55,653 bases of DNA from contig JAODBH010000237.1 in the NCBI GenBank assembly GCA_025463865.1, forward strand, positions 1 to 55,653, read 5' to 3'. The position numbers were made by a program, and so were the translations under genes. The number at the start of each line of letters is the position of its first letter. The stretch's first letter is position 1. Under the pieces are notes generated by a model. That model was not told the origin of the DNA. It ran no database searches and was given only the letters and a program-made list of their open reading frames with translations. Shown in pieces: positions 41,673 to 50,396 of the stretch. Origin of the DNA: Actinomycetes bacterium (GTDB lineage: Bacteria > Actinomycetota > Acidimicrobiia > IMCC26256 > Chersky-534).

Positions 41673-42699
41673 GGCGCGGCCCGCGTCGGCGCAACGCGTA
41701 GCCGAGCGCGGCGGCGGACGCGACCGTGGCCGCGCCGGCAACCGCACCCGTCTTGATCGCGGTAGGGCTCGGCCGGAGCACCGCGTCGCCCGGGAGGGTC
41801 GCGAGGATGGCCTCCTCGTTGCTGAACATCGGCTCCCAGCCTGCGGCGCGCAGCCGGTCGTTGGCGAGCACCCAGGGATGGATCAGGTAGGGGAGGATCG
41901 ATCCGGGGACGTCGCCCACACCGGAGCGCCAGAGCCAGCCGATGAAGCGCCCGACGAGCTCCGGTGGCACGGCCACCGAGGGACGCCCGTCGAGGAGCTC
42001 CGCCACCGCGGCCGCGTCCACCCATCCGTCGGCCGAGACGTTGAAGACGCCGGTGAGCGACTCGCGCACCACGAGCGCCAGCGCGCTGGCCACGTCGTCG
42101 GCGTGGACGACCTGGATCGGCGGCGCCTCGCCCCGCGGCCGGAGCGGCGGCCGCCCGGCCAGCAAGCGGGTTGCGAGCTGGTTGTGACCGGGCGCGCACA
42201 CGGGCGCGGCGCGCAGCACCGTGAGCGACGCTCCCGGATGGTCGTCCCGCCACTCGCCGAGGAGGCGCTCGACCTCGGCGGAATGAACCGCCGGCGAGAA
42301 GCCCGGGTTGGGGCGCAGCGCGGCATCCTCGGTGATCGGTACCGGATTGTTGGAGTAGGCGCCGTAGACCGCCGCGGTGGAGACCCGGACGACGCGCTGG
42401 ACCCCGACCGCGGACGCGGCCTCGAGGAGCCGACGGGTGCCTTCGACGTTGACCCTGGCCATCAACGAGTCGTCGAGGATCGGATCGGTGATCGCGGCGA
42501 GGTGCACGATCACGTCGACGCCTTCGAGGAGCGGCTTCACATCTGCGCTCGCGAGATCGATCCGGTGGAAGTCGAGGTGCGGGGTGCGGCGGTCGGGCTC
42601 GCGCACATCCAGTGCGACGACACGGGTGGAACCATCGAGCAACGGCAGCAGTCGTTGCCCGAGGACGCCGGCCGCCCCGGTGACCGCTATTGAACCCAT
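41662..42699 (-). CDS. NAD-dependent epimerase/dehydratase with C-terminal anchor
   Basis: A 345-aa extended SDR from ATG 42699 (GGGAG just upstream). The cofactor loop is TGAAGVLGQ (residues 7-15) with ALDVREPD after beta-2. The expected YxxxK is replaced by FSPAVHSAEVE after PNPG, so the catalytic tyrosine appears to be missing. A C-terminal hydrophobic segment (TGAVAGAATVASAAALGYAL) followed by RRRGPRRRR suggests membrane attachment. Substrate unknown; a binding or atypical SDR function is possible. Confidence 0.75.
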   Translation of the reverse strand: MGSIAVTGAAGVLGQRLLPLLDGSTRVVALDVREPDRRTPHLDFHRIDLASADVKPLLEGVDVIVHLAAITDPILDDSLMARVNVEGTRRLLEAASAVGVQRVVRVSTAAVYGAYSNNPVPITEDAALRPNPGFSPAVHSAEVERLLGEWRDDHPGASLTVLRAAPVCAPGHNQLATRLLAGRPPLRPRGEAPPIQVVHADDVASALALVVRESLTGVFNVSADGWVDAAAVAELLDGRPSVAVPPELVGRFIGWLWRSGVGDVPGSILPYLIHPWVLANDRLRAAGWEPMFSNEEAILATLPGDAVLRPSPTAIKTGAVAGAATVASAAALGYALRRRGPRRRR

Positions 42700-42704
42700 C
42701 TCCC

Positions 42705-42710
42705 TAGACT
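42705..42710 (+). promoter_or_regulatory. candidate -10 box within a 17-bp divergent gap
   Basis: TAGACT ends 6 nt before GTG 42717. The whole intergenic space to the divergent epimerase gene is 17 bp, so each promoter must extend into the other gene. Confidence 0.4.
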
Positions 42711-42716
42711 GGCCGA

Positions 42717-44111
42717 GTGCCGGACGATCCTCAACCCGACGATTTCCACGACCCGGACGACACCGGGAACGAAGGCCCGCTCGATCCGTTCCCGCCGTCC
42801 GGATCCGGGACCGGGGACCTCGCGCCGCCACCTCCTGACGACCCGGGCGTGACCCCGCCGGCCGGCCCAGGTGCGTTCCCTCCTGGCGGCTTCCCGCCCG
42901 GTGGCCTCGGAGGCTTCGACCTCCAGGAGGTCTTCCGGATGCTGCAGAGCGAGGGCCCGATCAACTGGGAGATCGCGGAGCAGATCGCGGCCTGGGTCGC
43001 GGTCGTCGATCCCGAGACCCTCGAATCGGGTCAACCGCCGACGAACCTGCCCGCGGAGCCTCCGGTCGATCCCGACACCACGTCGTCGATCGACGGCTTG
43101 GCGCGGGCCGTGCAGGCCCGCGTCGCCGAGACCACGGGGATCGATGCGGCCTACGCCACCCCCGTGCGCGTGGTCACGCGGCGGGAATGGGCCGACATCC
43201 ACTTGAAGGCACTGCGACCGGTGCTCGAGGCGTTCGCGAGCACGTTGCAGCGGGCGATGCTCGACCGGGGCGACGACGCACCGGAGACGCCGGCCGTCCC
43301 CGACCCGTCGAACCCGTTCGGGTTCCCGATGGGCGCCGACCCGTTGAGCGGCATCCTCACCATGCTCGCGCCCGTCCTGCTCGGTGTGCAGGCGGGCACG
43401 ATGGTCGGCCACCTCGCGCAACACGCGCTGGGGCGCTACGACCTTCCGCTTCCCACCGCCGACCAGCCCGGGATGCTGTTCATCGCGCGCAACCTCGACG
43501 AGTTCGAGTCGGCGTGGGGATTGCCGCGCACCGACCTGCGCTTCCACGTGGTGCTGCACGAGGCCGTCCGCGCCGCGGAACGCGGGGTCCCGTGGGTGCA
43601 GCCGCGCCTCGTGCGGCTGAGCACCGAGTACGTGCGGGGCTACGACCTCGACATCAGCTCGCTCGAGCAGCAGCTCGGCAGCTTCGATCCGTCGGACCCT
43701 TCGTCGCTCAGCGGCATCGCCGACGACCCGCGCGCGCTCCTCGGTGCGATGCAGACGCCCCGGCAGCGGGAGCTGCTCCGACCGCTCGAGGTGTTCACCT
43801 CGGTGCTCGAGGGCTACGCCGACGTCCTGCTCGAGGAGATCGGTCGCCCGCTCATCCCCGACTTCGACCGGATCAACGAGGCTCGTCGGCGCCACCGCGT
43901 CGAGCGCGGCGAAGCCGAGCGCTTCGTCGGCATGCTCCTGGGCCTCGAGCTCGACCGCGAGCAGTACGAGCAGGGTGAGGCGTTCTGCCGGGGTGTGATC
44001 GAGCGTGAAGGCATCCCCGGCCTCAACCGCCTTTGGAGCAGCGAAGCGATGATCCCCACTCCCGCGGAGCTCGAGGCGCCGGGTCTCTGGCTCGCCCGCA
44101 TCGACCTGTAG
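42717..44111 (+). CDS. DUF2342 / COG5282-type zinc-dependent metalloprotease-like protein
   Basis: A 464-aa protein from GTG 42717. A 60-residue proline/glycine/aspartate-rich N-terminus is followed by a helical domain with VFRMLQSEGPINWEIAEQIAAWVA, GVQAGTMVGHLAQHALGRYDLPLP and FHVVLHEAVRAAERGVPWVQPRLVRL. This is the layout of the actinobacterial family often annotated as putative hydrolase or F420-associated protein. The expected HExxH site reads HEAVR, so the second zinc His is absent. Activity is therefore uncertain. Confidence 0.8.
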   Translation: MPDDPQPDDFHDPDDTGNEGPLDPFPPSGSGTGDLAPPPPDDPGVTPPAGPGAFPPGGFPPGGLGGFDLQEVFRMLQSEGPINWEIAEQIAAWVAVVDPETLESGQPPTNLPAEPPVDPDTTSSIDGLARAVQARVAETTGIDAAYATPVRVVTRREWADIHLKALRPVLEAFASTLQRAMLDRGDDAPETPAVPDPSNPFGFPMGADPLSGILTMLAPVLLGVQAGTMVGHLAQHALGRYDLPLPTADQPGMLFIARNLDEFESAWGLPRTDLRFHVVLHEAVRAAERGVPWVQPRLVRLSTEYVRGYDLDISSLEQQLGSFDPSDPSSLSGIADDPRALLGAMQTPRQRELLRPLEVFTSVLEGYADVLLEEIGRPLIPDFDRINEARRRHRVERGEAERFVGMLLGLELDREQYEQGEAFCRGVIEREGIPGLNRLWSSEAMIPTPAELEAPGLWLARIDL

Positions 44112-44113
44112 CC

Positions 44114-44131
44114 CCCGCGCGTCCGCGCGGG
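44114..44131. terminator. GC hairpin between convergent genes
   Basis: CCCGCGCG and CGCGCGGG pair directly after the stop at 44111 and before the MFS gene end at 44136; a 7-bp stem with a 4-nt loop is realistic. Confidence 0.5.
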
Positions 44132-44135
44132 CGGA

Positions 44136-45470
44136 TCAGGGGTCGACGACCTCGGGTGCGGGCCGGGTGCTGTCCTTCCGGCTTTTTGGCGCGGGCGGCG
44201 CGGGAGGCGGCTTCGGTGCCGCGCCGTCCGCCGCAGCGGTGGCCGGATCGCTGCCGGGGAGGAGCGCGGGGGGAAGGCGCCGGTTGCGCGCGGCCCGCAG
44301 ACCACCGATGTAGGTCAGCCCGCCGAAGCAGAGGGCGATGCCGAGGAGGAACAGCCCGATCTGCTTGGTCATCGTGATCGCGACCGGAATCAGCGCGCCG
44401 ATGACCCACACGATCTGGAAGCGGGTCTCGAACCGGGCGAAGGCGCGGCCGCGAGCGGCGTCGTGCGCGTCGCGTTGCACGAGGCTGTCGAACACGAGCC
44501 GACCGCCGCCCGCGAAGATCGCAACGACGAACGCGGTGACGATCAGGGCGAAGTTGGTGTGGGTCCGCGCCGCGAAGAGCGCGACGACGCCCGGCACGAG
44601 CAGCGACAGGATGAGGACCAACTCCTGCTTGACGTACTTGCGCACAAACGGGGCTCCGACCACACCGATCAGGCCACCCACCGTGCTGACCGCGAGCGCG
44701 GCGCCCAGCAACGACTGGCTGTTCTTGAACGCGAACGCGATGAAGAACGACACGAACCCCACGCCCCCGCGCAGGATCCCCATCGCGCTGCCTGCGAGGA
44801 CGATGCTCGGCGCATGGAGCGAGGCCTTGTCGGCGGGCGTCTCCTCGACCCGGTTGGTCCGGGCAGCGCGCGGGATGCGGAAGGCACAGAAGGCGCCCGC
44901 GAAGAGGAACACCGCGCCGAGGATGAGCGCAGCCTGGATGCCGAACAGCTTCGCCAGACCCGCGGCGGGAAGCCCGGCCGTCAGACCCGCGATCACCGAG
45001 ATGAGGGCCAGCCGGGAGTTGGCCTGCACGAAGTCCTGGTGGTCGCCCTGCACCAGCGTCGGGACCAGCGCGCTCTTCGCCACCGCGTGGCCCTTGGAGA
45101 AGACCAGCACGCCGAACGCCAGCACGTAGAGGGTGACCCCGCTGTGGTACTTCGCCATCAGCAGCAGGAGGATCGCCCGCGCGACGCAACCCAGGGCGAG
45201 GAGCGTGCGCCGTCCGCCGCGGCTGCGGTCGAGGGCCGGGCCGATGAGGGGGGCGACGACGGCGAACGGCACCATCGTCAGACAGAGGTAGAGGATGACG
45301 TTGCCGCGGGCGGCGCCGGGCCGTACGGCGAAGAACGTGCTCGTGGCCAGCGCGACCGTGAAGCACGCGTCGCCGGCGACGCTCAGCGCGTGGGTCACCG
45401 CGAGCCGGCCGAACGGTGAGAGACCGGAGAACGCGGGATTCGACGGGCGCTGCATGACCGCGTTCACCAT
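44136..45470 (-). CDS. MFS transporter
   Basis: A 444-aa polytopic membrane protein with about 11-12 hydrophobic helices, including VAPLIGPALDRSRGGRRTLLAL (the loop 2-3 GxxxDRxGRR motif) and MGILRGGVGFVSFFIAF. The C-terminal 70 residues are hydrophilic and proline/alanine-rich. ATG 45470 and ATG 45455 are both possible starts. The substrate is unknown; it resembles drug-efflux-like MFS proteins in actinobacteria. Confidence 0.78.
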   Translation of the reverse strand: MVNAVMQRPSNPAFSGLSPFGRLAVTHALSVAGDACFTVALATSTFFAVRPGAARGNVILYLCLTMVPFAVVAPLIGPALDRSRGGRRTLLALGCVARAILLLLMAKYHSGVTLYVLAFGVLVFSKGHAVAKSALVPTLVQGDHQDFVQANSRLALISVIAGLTAGLPAAGLAKLFGIQAALILGAVFLFAGAFCAFRIPRAARTNRVEETPADKASLHAPSIVLAGSAMGILRGGVGFVSFFIAFAFKNSQSLLGAALAVSTVGGLIGVVGAPFVRKYVKQELVLILSLLVPGVVALFAARTHTNFALIVTAFVVAIFAGGGRLVFDSLVQRDAHDAARGRAFARFETRFQIVWVIGALIPVAITMTKQIGLFLLGIALCFGGLTYIGGLRAARNRRLPPALLPGSDPATAAADGAAPKPPPAPPAPKSRKDSTRPAPEVVDP

Positions 45471-45810
45471 ACCGGGCGCATCCCCTGATCCACTGCGGGC
45501 GGTCACGCCTTCCGGGCCGCGTCCGGGTCCCGGCGAGGTGACGTCGCGGGCCCGCGTCGTTCATCGGCGCGCAACCCGATGTTCAGCTGTCCGTCGGCTG
45601 CGGCTCACCGTTCACCACTACCTTCGGTTGGGGCCCGGGCGGATCTCCCAGCCGTCACGTCGGGCCCCGCGCAGCGCCCCGCCAGCCAGGGTGCGGCCCC
45701 GGACCGGGGAAGCCCCGTGTGTCCCCCCGCACGGGACTCCCCGTCCACCGGGCCGGACCGGCAGGTAACATCGCGCGCTGCGGCAACGGCCGCACAGGCA
45801 AGGACAGGCG
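45471..45810. other. 340-bp divergent intergenic region (MFS / ppk1)
   Basis: No coding gene is convincing here. It holds the promoters of the divergent genes: a -10-like TAACAT at 45766-45771 for ppk1, with AAGGACAGG before ATG 45811. A CCCGTG/CACGGG hairpin lies at roughly 45714-45735. No clear PHO-box direct repeat was identified by eye. Confidence 0.4.
45766..45771 (+). promoter_or_regulatory. candidate -10 box of ppk1
   Basis: TAACAT lies 39 nt before ATG 45811, giving a short leader with a Shine-Dalgarno-like AAGGACAGG. Confidence 0.35.
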
Positions 45811-47946
45811 ATGAACAGCCCGGAGAGCGCGTCGGACGTGAACCGCCCGTCCGCCGACGCGCACGATTCCACTGCCCCCATGGCCGGCCCCGACCGGTTC
45901 CTCAACCGTGAGCTCTCGTGGCTCGACTTCAACGCACGGGTGCTCGCGCTGTCGGAGGATTCGTCGCAGCCCTTGTTCGAGCGGGCGAAGTACCTGGCGA
46001 TCTTCAGCCAGAACCTCGACGAGTTCTTCCAGGTACGCGTCTCCGCGTTGCAGGAGCAGGTCGACGCCGGGCTGCGCGAGCCGTCGCCCGACGGCCTCAC
46101 GCCGATCGAGACCTTGCGCGAGATCCGGCGGCGGGTCGACGAGATGGTCGAACGACAGGCCCGCCTGTTCACGAAGGAGGTCGCCCCGGCGCTCCAGGAC
46201 GCGGGGGTCAACTTCTCCGACTGGAACGACCTGTCCGACGCCGACCGTGCCTACCTCGTCGAGGTGTTCGAGGAGCAGGTCTTCCCGGTGCTCACACCGC
46301 TCGCGGTCGACCCGGCCCACCCCTTCCCCTACATCTCGAACCTCTCGTTGAACCTGGCCGTCGTGGTCCGTGATCCCGACAACGGTGAGCAACGCTTCGC
46401 GCGGGTGAAGGTGCCGCCACTCCTCCCGCGGTTCGTCCTGATGCCCGACGACCAGCGGTTCGTGCCGCTCGAGCAGGTGATCGCGGCACACCTCGATTCC
46501 CTGTTCCCGGGTATGGAGGTGCTCGAGCACCACCCGTTCCGCGTCACCCGCGACGCCGACTTCGAGCTCGCCGAGGAGGCCGAGGACCTCCTGGTCGAGA
46601 TCGAGGACGTGCTCCGGCGACGGACGAAGTTCGGCCACTGCGTGCGGCTCGAGGTCGGCACCGACATGTCGGAGGAGGTCCTGCAGCTCCTGTGCCGCGA
46701 GCTCGAGCTGACGATGGCCGACGTCTACATCATCGACAGCCCCCTCGACCTCTCCGGCCTGTGGGGCGTCTACGGGATGCCCCGCGCGGACCTGAAGGAG
46801 AAGCCCTGGGTGCCCCAGACCCAGAGCTCGCTCGTCGGCCCCGACGGCGACCGGGCCGACTTCTTCAAGGCCATCCGGAACGGCGACATCCTCGTCCACC
46901 ACCCGTACGACTCGTTCTCCACCTCGGTCGAGGCGTTCGTCGGGCAGGCCGCGCGCGACCCGCGCGTCCTCGCGATCAAGCAGACCCTCTACCGAACCAG
47001 CGGTGACGACAGCGCGATCGCCCGTTCGCTCGCGCACGCGGCCGAGTCGGGCAAGCAGGTCGTCGCGCTCGTGGAGCTGAAGGCCCGCTTCGACGAGCTG
47101 GCCAACATCGAGCGGGCCCGTTCGCTCGAAGAGTCGGGTGTGCACGTCGTCTACGGGCTGGTCGGCCTGAAGACCCACGCCAAGCTGGTGCTGGTCGTCC
47201 GCCAGGAGGACGACGGGCTCCGGCGGTACTTCCACATCGGTACGGGCAACTACAACCCGAAGACCGCACACCTCTACGAGGACCTCGGCCTGTTCTCGTG
47301 CGACCCGGACCTCGGCGCGGATCTCACCGACCTCTTCAACCACCTCACCGGCTACAGCCACCAAGGCCATTGGCGGAGGCTCCTCGTGGCGCCGGTCACG
47401 CTGCGACCGGGACTGGTGGAGCGCATCCGCGGCCAGGCGGAGCTCGGCCCGTCCGGCCACATCACCATGAAGATGAACAGTCTCGTCGACCCGCAGATCA
47501 TCGACGAGCTGTACGCCGCGTCAGGCGCCGGCACACCCGTCGAGCTCATCGTGCGCGGCATCTGCTGCCTGCGGCCCCACGTTCCCGGCCTCTCGGAGCA
47601 CATCACCGTGCGGTCGATCCTCGGCCGGTTCCTCGAGCATTCGCGGGTCTACCGCTTCGGCCTCGGACCCGACGCCGAGTACCTCATCGGCTCGGCCGAC
47701 CTGATGCCGCGCAACCTCGACCGGCGGGTGGAGGCGATCACGCCGGTCACCGAGCCGAAGCTGCAGAGCCGGCTCGACGAGATCCTGGCGGTCAACCTCG
47801 CCGACGACACCCTCGCGTGGGAGCTCCACGCCGACGGCACCTACCACAGGGTCGCGACCACCGTCGGGGTCGACACCCACAAGGTGTTGCAGGAGCTCGC
47901 GCAGACCCGGGCCCAGGGTCCGCGCGGCTCCGAGCACCGCAGCTGA
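45811..47946 (+). CDS. ppk1: polyphosphate kinase 1
   Basis: A 711-aa enzyme that reversibly moves the ATP gamma-phosphate onto polyphosphate. All four PPK1 domains are present: N-terminal helices (FLNRELSWLDFNARVL, residues about 30-45), head, and two phospholipase-D-like catalytic domains. The autophosphorylated His is H456 in GLKTHAKLVLVV; the second His is in RPHVPGLSEHI. HIGTGNYNPKTAHLYEDLGLF and GSADLMPRNLDRRVE complete the signature. It begins a plus-strand run of phosphate-related genes. Confidence 0.95.
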   Translation: MNSPESASDVNRPSADAHDSTAPMAGPDRFLNRELSWLDFNARVLALSEDSSQPLFERAKYLAIFSQNLDEFFQVRVSALQEQVDAGLREPSPDGLTPIETLREIRRRVDEMVERQARLFTKEVAPALQDAGVNFSDWNDLSDADRAYLVEVFEEQVFPVLTPLAVDPAHPFPYISNLSLNLAVVVRDPDNGEQRFARVKVPPLLPRFVLMPDDQRFVPLEQVIAAHLDSLFPGMEVLEHHPFRVTRDADFELAEEAEDLLVEIEDVLRRRTKFGHCVRLEVGTDMSEEVLQLLCRELELTMADVYIIDSPLDLSGLWGVYGMPRADLKEKPWVPQTQSSLVGPDGDRADFFKAIRNGDILVHHPYDSFSTSVEAFVGQAARDPRVLAIKQTLYRTSGDDSAIARSLAHAAESGKQVVALVELKARFDELANIERARSLEESGVHVVYGLVGLKTHAKLVLVVRQEDDGLRRYFHIGTGNYNPKTAHLYEDLGLFSCDPDLGADLTDLFNHLTGYSHQGHWRRLLVAPVTLRPGLVERIRGQAELGPSGHITMKMNSLVDPQIIDELYAASGAGTPVELIVRGICCLRPHVPGLSEHITVRSILGRFLEHSRVYRFGLGPDAEYLIGSADLMPRNLDRRVEAITPVTEPKLQSRLDEILAVNLADDTLAWELHADGTYHRVATTVGVDTHKVLQELAQTRAQGPRGSEHRS

Positions 47947-47966
47947 CGAGAGGGGAGCCGCCGCCC

Positions 47967-49454
47967 ATGCAGGAGCGTGAGATCAAGCTCGCCGTGCCTC
48001 CGGGGTTCCGGCTGCCCAGCCTCGACGGGCTGTTGGGCGGCGTCATCGCGGTGCCGCTCCCCGATGTCACGTTGGCGGCCGTCTACCACGACACCGCCGA
48101 TCTCCGGCTGGCCCGGGCCGGGGCCAGCCTCCGGTACCGGAGCGACGACGGCTGGACCGTGAAGCTGCCGCAATCCACGAGCGCGGCGGGACTGCTCACG
48201 CGGTCGGAGCTGCCGGTGCCCGGCGGTCCGGGTCCGGTCCCGCCCGCCGCGCTCGATCTCGTACGCGCCTACGCGCGAACCGCCCGGGTCGACGTCGCCA
48301 CCCGCCTGCGCACCCATCGCCGACGGGTGGAGCTGGTCGACCTCGACGGCAAGCCGCTCGCGGAGGTCACCGACGACGAGGTCTCGGTGCTCGACGGACG
48401 TCGCGTCGCGTCCCGCTTCCGTGAGCTCGAGATCGAGCTCGCCGAGCACGCGACCGAGCAACTCGCGGAGCTGATCGTCGACGCGTTGCGCGCCGCGGGC
48501 GCGGGCGCGCCCGATCCGATTCCCAAGGTCGTACGCGCGCTCGGGCCGCGCGCGCTCGAGCCCCCCGACGTCGTCGTCCCCGACGTCGGCACAACCGCGG
48601 CGGACGCGGTCCGCCGTGCCATCGCCGCCTCGGTCGAGCGCCTGGTCGAGCACGACGCGCCGACTCGCATCGGTGAGGATCCCGAGGGCGTGCACCAGAT
48701 GCGCGTCGCGGCCCGCCGCCTGCGGTCCGACCTGCGCACGTTCCGGTCGCTGCTCGAGCCGTCGTGGAACGACCCGTTGCGCGACGACCTCCAGTGGTTG
48801 GGTGCGGAGCTGGGTGCGGTGCGCGACGCGGAGGTCCTCGCCGGACGCCTCCTCGACCTCGCGGCCACGCTGCCGGAGCCCGAGTCGGGCGCGGCGGGGC
48901 AGCTGATCGACGGTCTGCTGCAACAGGGCGACCGCGCCCGCGCTGATCTGCGGGCCGCCCTGCGCTCCGACCGCTACCTCGAGCTCCTCGACCGGCTCGT
49001 CGCCGCCGCTCAGGAGCCGCCGTTCGCCGCCGGGTCCGAGGCCGACGAACCCGCGGCGGAGGTCGTCGGGACCCTGGTGCGGGCCCCGTGGCGCCACCTC
49101 CACCGCGCGGTCGACGAGCTCGGTGAGGACCCGGCCGACCAGGCGCTCCACGAGGTCCGCAAACGGGCCAAGCGCGCCCGCTATGCGGCGGAGGCCGTGG
49201 CTCCGGTGATCGGCAAACCGGCGCGCAAGTTCGCGGACGCGGTCGCGGAGGTGCAGACCGTCCTCGGCGATCACATGGACGCGGTGATGGCGGAGGCCTG
49301 GTTGCGCGCCGCCGGCCTGGCCGAGCCGGGCACGGTCGCGTTCGCGGCGGGCGCGCTCGCGGCGAAGGAGTCCGCCCTCGCGCAGACCGCACGGGACGCG
49401 TTCCCCGCGGTGTGGGACGCGGCCGACCGCAAACGGCTCCGTCGTTGGATGTGA
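47967..49454 (+). CDS. CYTH-CHAD domain protein
   Basis: A 495-aa protein from ATG 47967 with GAGGGGAG upstream. The CYTH (triphosphate tunnel) domain, about residues 1-200, starts with the signature EREIK and continues YHDTADLRLARAGASLRYR and RELEIEL. The CHAD domain, about 215-495, has HQMRVAARRLRSDLRTFRSLL and HEVRKRAKRARYAAEAV, the conserved His/Lys/Arg helices that bind polyphosphate. It lies 20 bp after ppk1, so it probably binds or processes polyphosphate made by Ppk1. Confidence 0.92.
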   Translation: MQEREIKLAVPPGFRLPSLDGLLGGVIAVPLPDVTLAAVYHDTADLRLARAGASLRYRSDDGWTVKLPQSTSAAGLLTRSELPVPGGPGPVPPAALDLVRAYARTARVDVATRLRTHRRRVELVDLDGKPLAEVTDDEVSVLDGRRVASRFRELEIELAEHATEQLAELIVDALRAAGAGAPDPIPKVVRALGPRALEPPDVVVPDVGTTAADAVRRAIAASVERLVEHDAPTRIGEDPEGVHQMRVAARRLRSDLRTFRSLLEPSWNDPLRDDLQWLGAELGAVRDAEVLAGRLLDLAATLPEPESGAAGQLIDGLLQQGDRARADLRAALRSDRYLELLDRLVAAAQEPPFAAGSEADEPAAEVVGTLVRAPWRHLHRAVDELGEDPADQALHEVRKRAKRARYAAEAVAPVIGKPARKFADAVAEVQTVLGDHMDAVMAEAWLRAAGLAEPGTVAFAAGALAAKESALAQTARDAFPAVWDAADRKRLRRWM

Positions 49455-49508
49455 AGGGTCGTTGGATGTGACGGGTCGTTCGATGTGACGGGTCGTTGGA
49501 TGTGACCG
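49441..49508. repeat. four 17-bp tandem repeats joining a stop and a start codon
   Basis: Units at 49441, 49458, 49475 and 49492 share GTCGTTGGATGTGA plus three bases (one substitution in the third). The first contains the CHAD gene stop (49452-49454); the last contains the GTG start (49502) of the Nudix gene. Confidence 0.9.
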
Positions 49509-49921
49509 GCGACGAGGAGGTCCGGGCGGCTGGAGCGATCGTGGAACGCCCCGGTGACGCCGGGCCCGAGATCCTGCTGATCCACCGCGATCGCTACGAC
49601 GACTGGAGCTTTCCGAAGGGGAAGCTCGATCCGGGCGAGTCGTTCGAGGACGCGGCCCGCCGCGAGGTGTGGGAAGAGACAGGCGTCCACGCCGAGCTGG
49701 AGCAGGAGCTCCCGTCGGTCCGGTACGAGGACCACAAGGGCCGGCCCAAGCTCGTGCGGTACTGGCGGGCGCGGGCCGCGGGTTACGACCCGCCGTCCGA
49801 AGTGGTCGACCCCGGCGAGGTCGACGCCCAGCTGTGGTGCTCGCCGGCCGAGGCCCACGAGCTCCTCTCCTACGAGCACGACCGCGCGCTCCTCGACCGG
49901 TTCACCGAGACCACGACCTGA
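49502..49921 (+). CDS. Nudix hydrolase, MutT1 N-terminal-domain-like
   Basis: A 139-aa protein with the Nudix box GKLDPGESFEDAARREVWEETGV (G-x5-E-x7-REVxEE), residues about 37-59, preceded by DRYDDWSFPKGKL. This matches the Nudix half of mycobacterial MutT1, which in those species is fused to a histidine phosphatase domain. Here that second half is the next separate gene. Starts GTG 49502 or TTG 49496 fall within the last copy of a 17-bp repeat. It likely cleans oxidised nucleotides or diadenosine polyphosphates. Confidence 0.87.
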   Translation: MTGDEEVRAAGAIVERPGDAGPEILLIHRDRYDDWSFPKGKLDPGESFEDAARREVWEETGVHAELEQELPSVRYEDHKGRPKLVRYWRARAAGYDPPSEVVDPGEVDAQLWCSPAEAHELLSYEHDRALLDRFTETTT

Positions 49922-49931
49922 TGGGCCGCTG

Positions 49932-50396
49932 ATGCCCGGCGCGATCCACCTCGTCCGCCACGCCAAGGCGGGAAGCCGGCGCGCGTGGCAGGGACCCGAC
50001 GCCGAACGCCCGCTGACGCCGGCCGGCAAGCGGCAGGCCGAGGCCATCGCCAACTTCTTGGCGAGGAAGCCGGTGTCCCGCATCGTCTCGAGCCCCTTCC
50101 TCCGCTGCCGGCTGACCGTCGAACCGCTCGGCGCGAAGGTCGGCATCCCGGTGGAGACCGACGACCGGCTGGCCGAGGGCGCGGGAATCGACGGCGTCCG
50201 GGCCTTCATCTCCACGGCCGGGCGGGGTGACCTCGTGCTGTGCAGCCACGGCGACGTGATCGGCGGTGTCCTCGAGTGGTTGGAGCGCGAAGGCGCCGAG
50301 CTCGACCAGCCGCGTCGCATGGAGAAGGGCTCGGTGTGGACGCTCGAGACCCGCAAGGGTCGCGTCGTGCGCGCTCGATACCATCTGCCCGCATGA
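49932..50396 (+). CDS. SixA-like histidine phosphatase (MutT1 C-terminal-domain-like)
   Basis: A 154-aa phosphoglycerate-mutase-fold phosphatase. The phospho-His is in IHLVRHAKAGSRRAW (residue about 10), followed by ERPLTPAGKRQAEAIA, SSPFLRCRLTVEPL and the second His in LVLCSHGDVIGGVLEWL. It is encoded 10 bp after the Nudix gene and overlaps the PhnZ-like gene by 4 nt. Together with the Nudix protein it forms a split version of MutT1. Confidence 0.87.
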   Translation: MPGAIHLVRHAKAGSRRAWQGPDAERPLTPAGKRQAEAIANFLARKPVSRIVSSPFLRCRLTVEPLGAKVGIPVETDDRLAEGAGIDGVRAFISTAGRGDLVLCSHGDVIGGVLEWLEREGAELDQPRRMEKGSVWTLETRKGRVVRARYHLPA

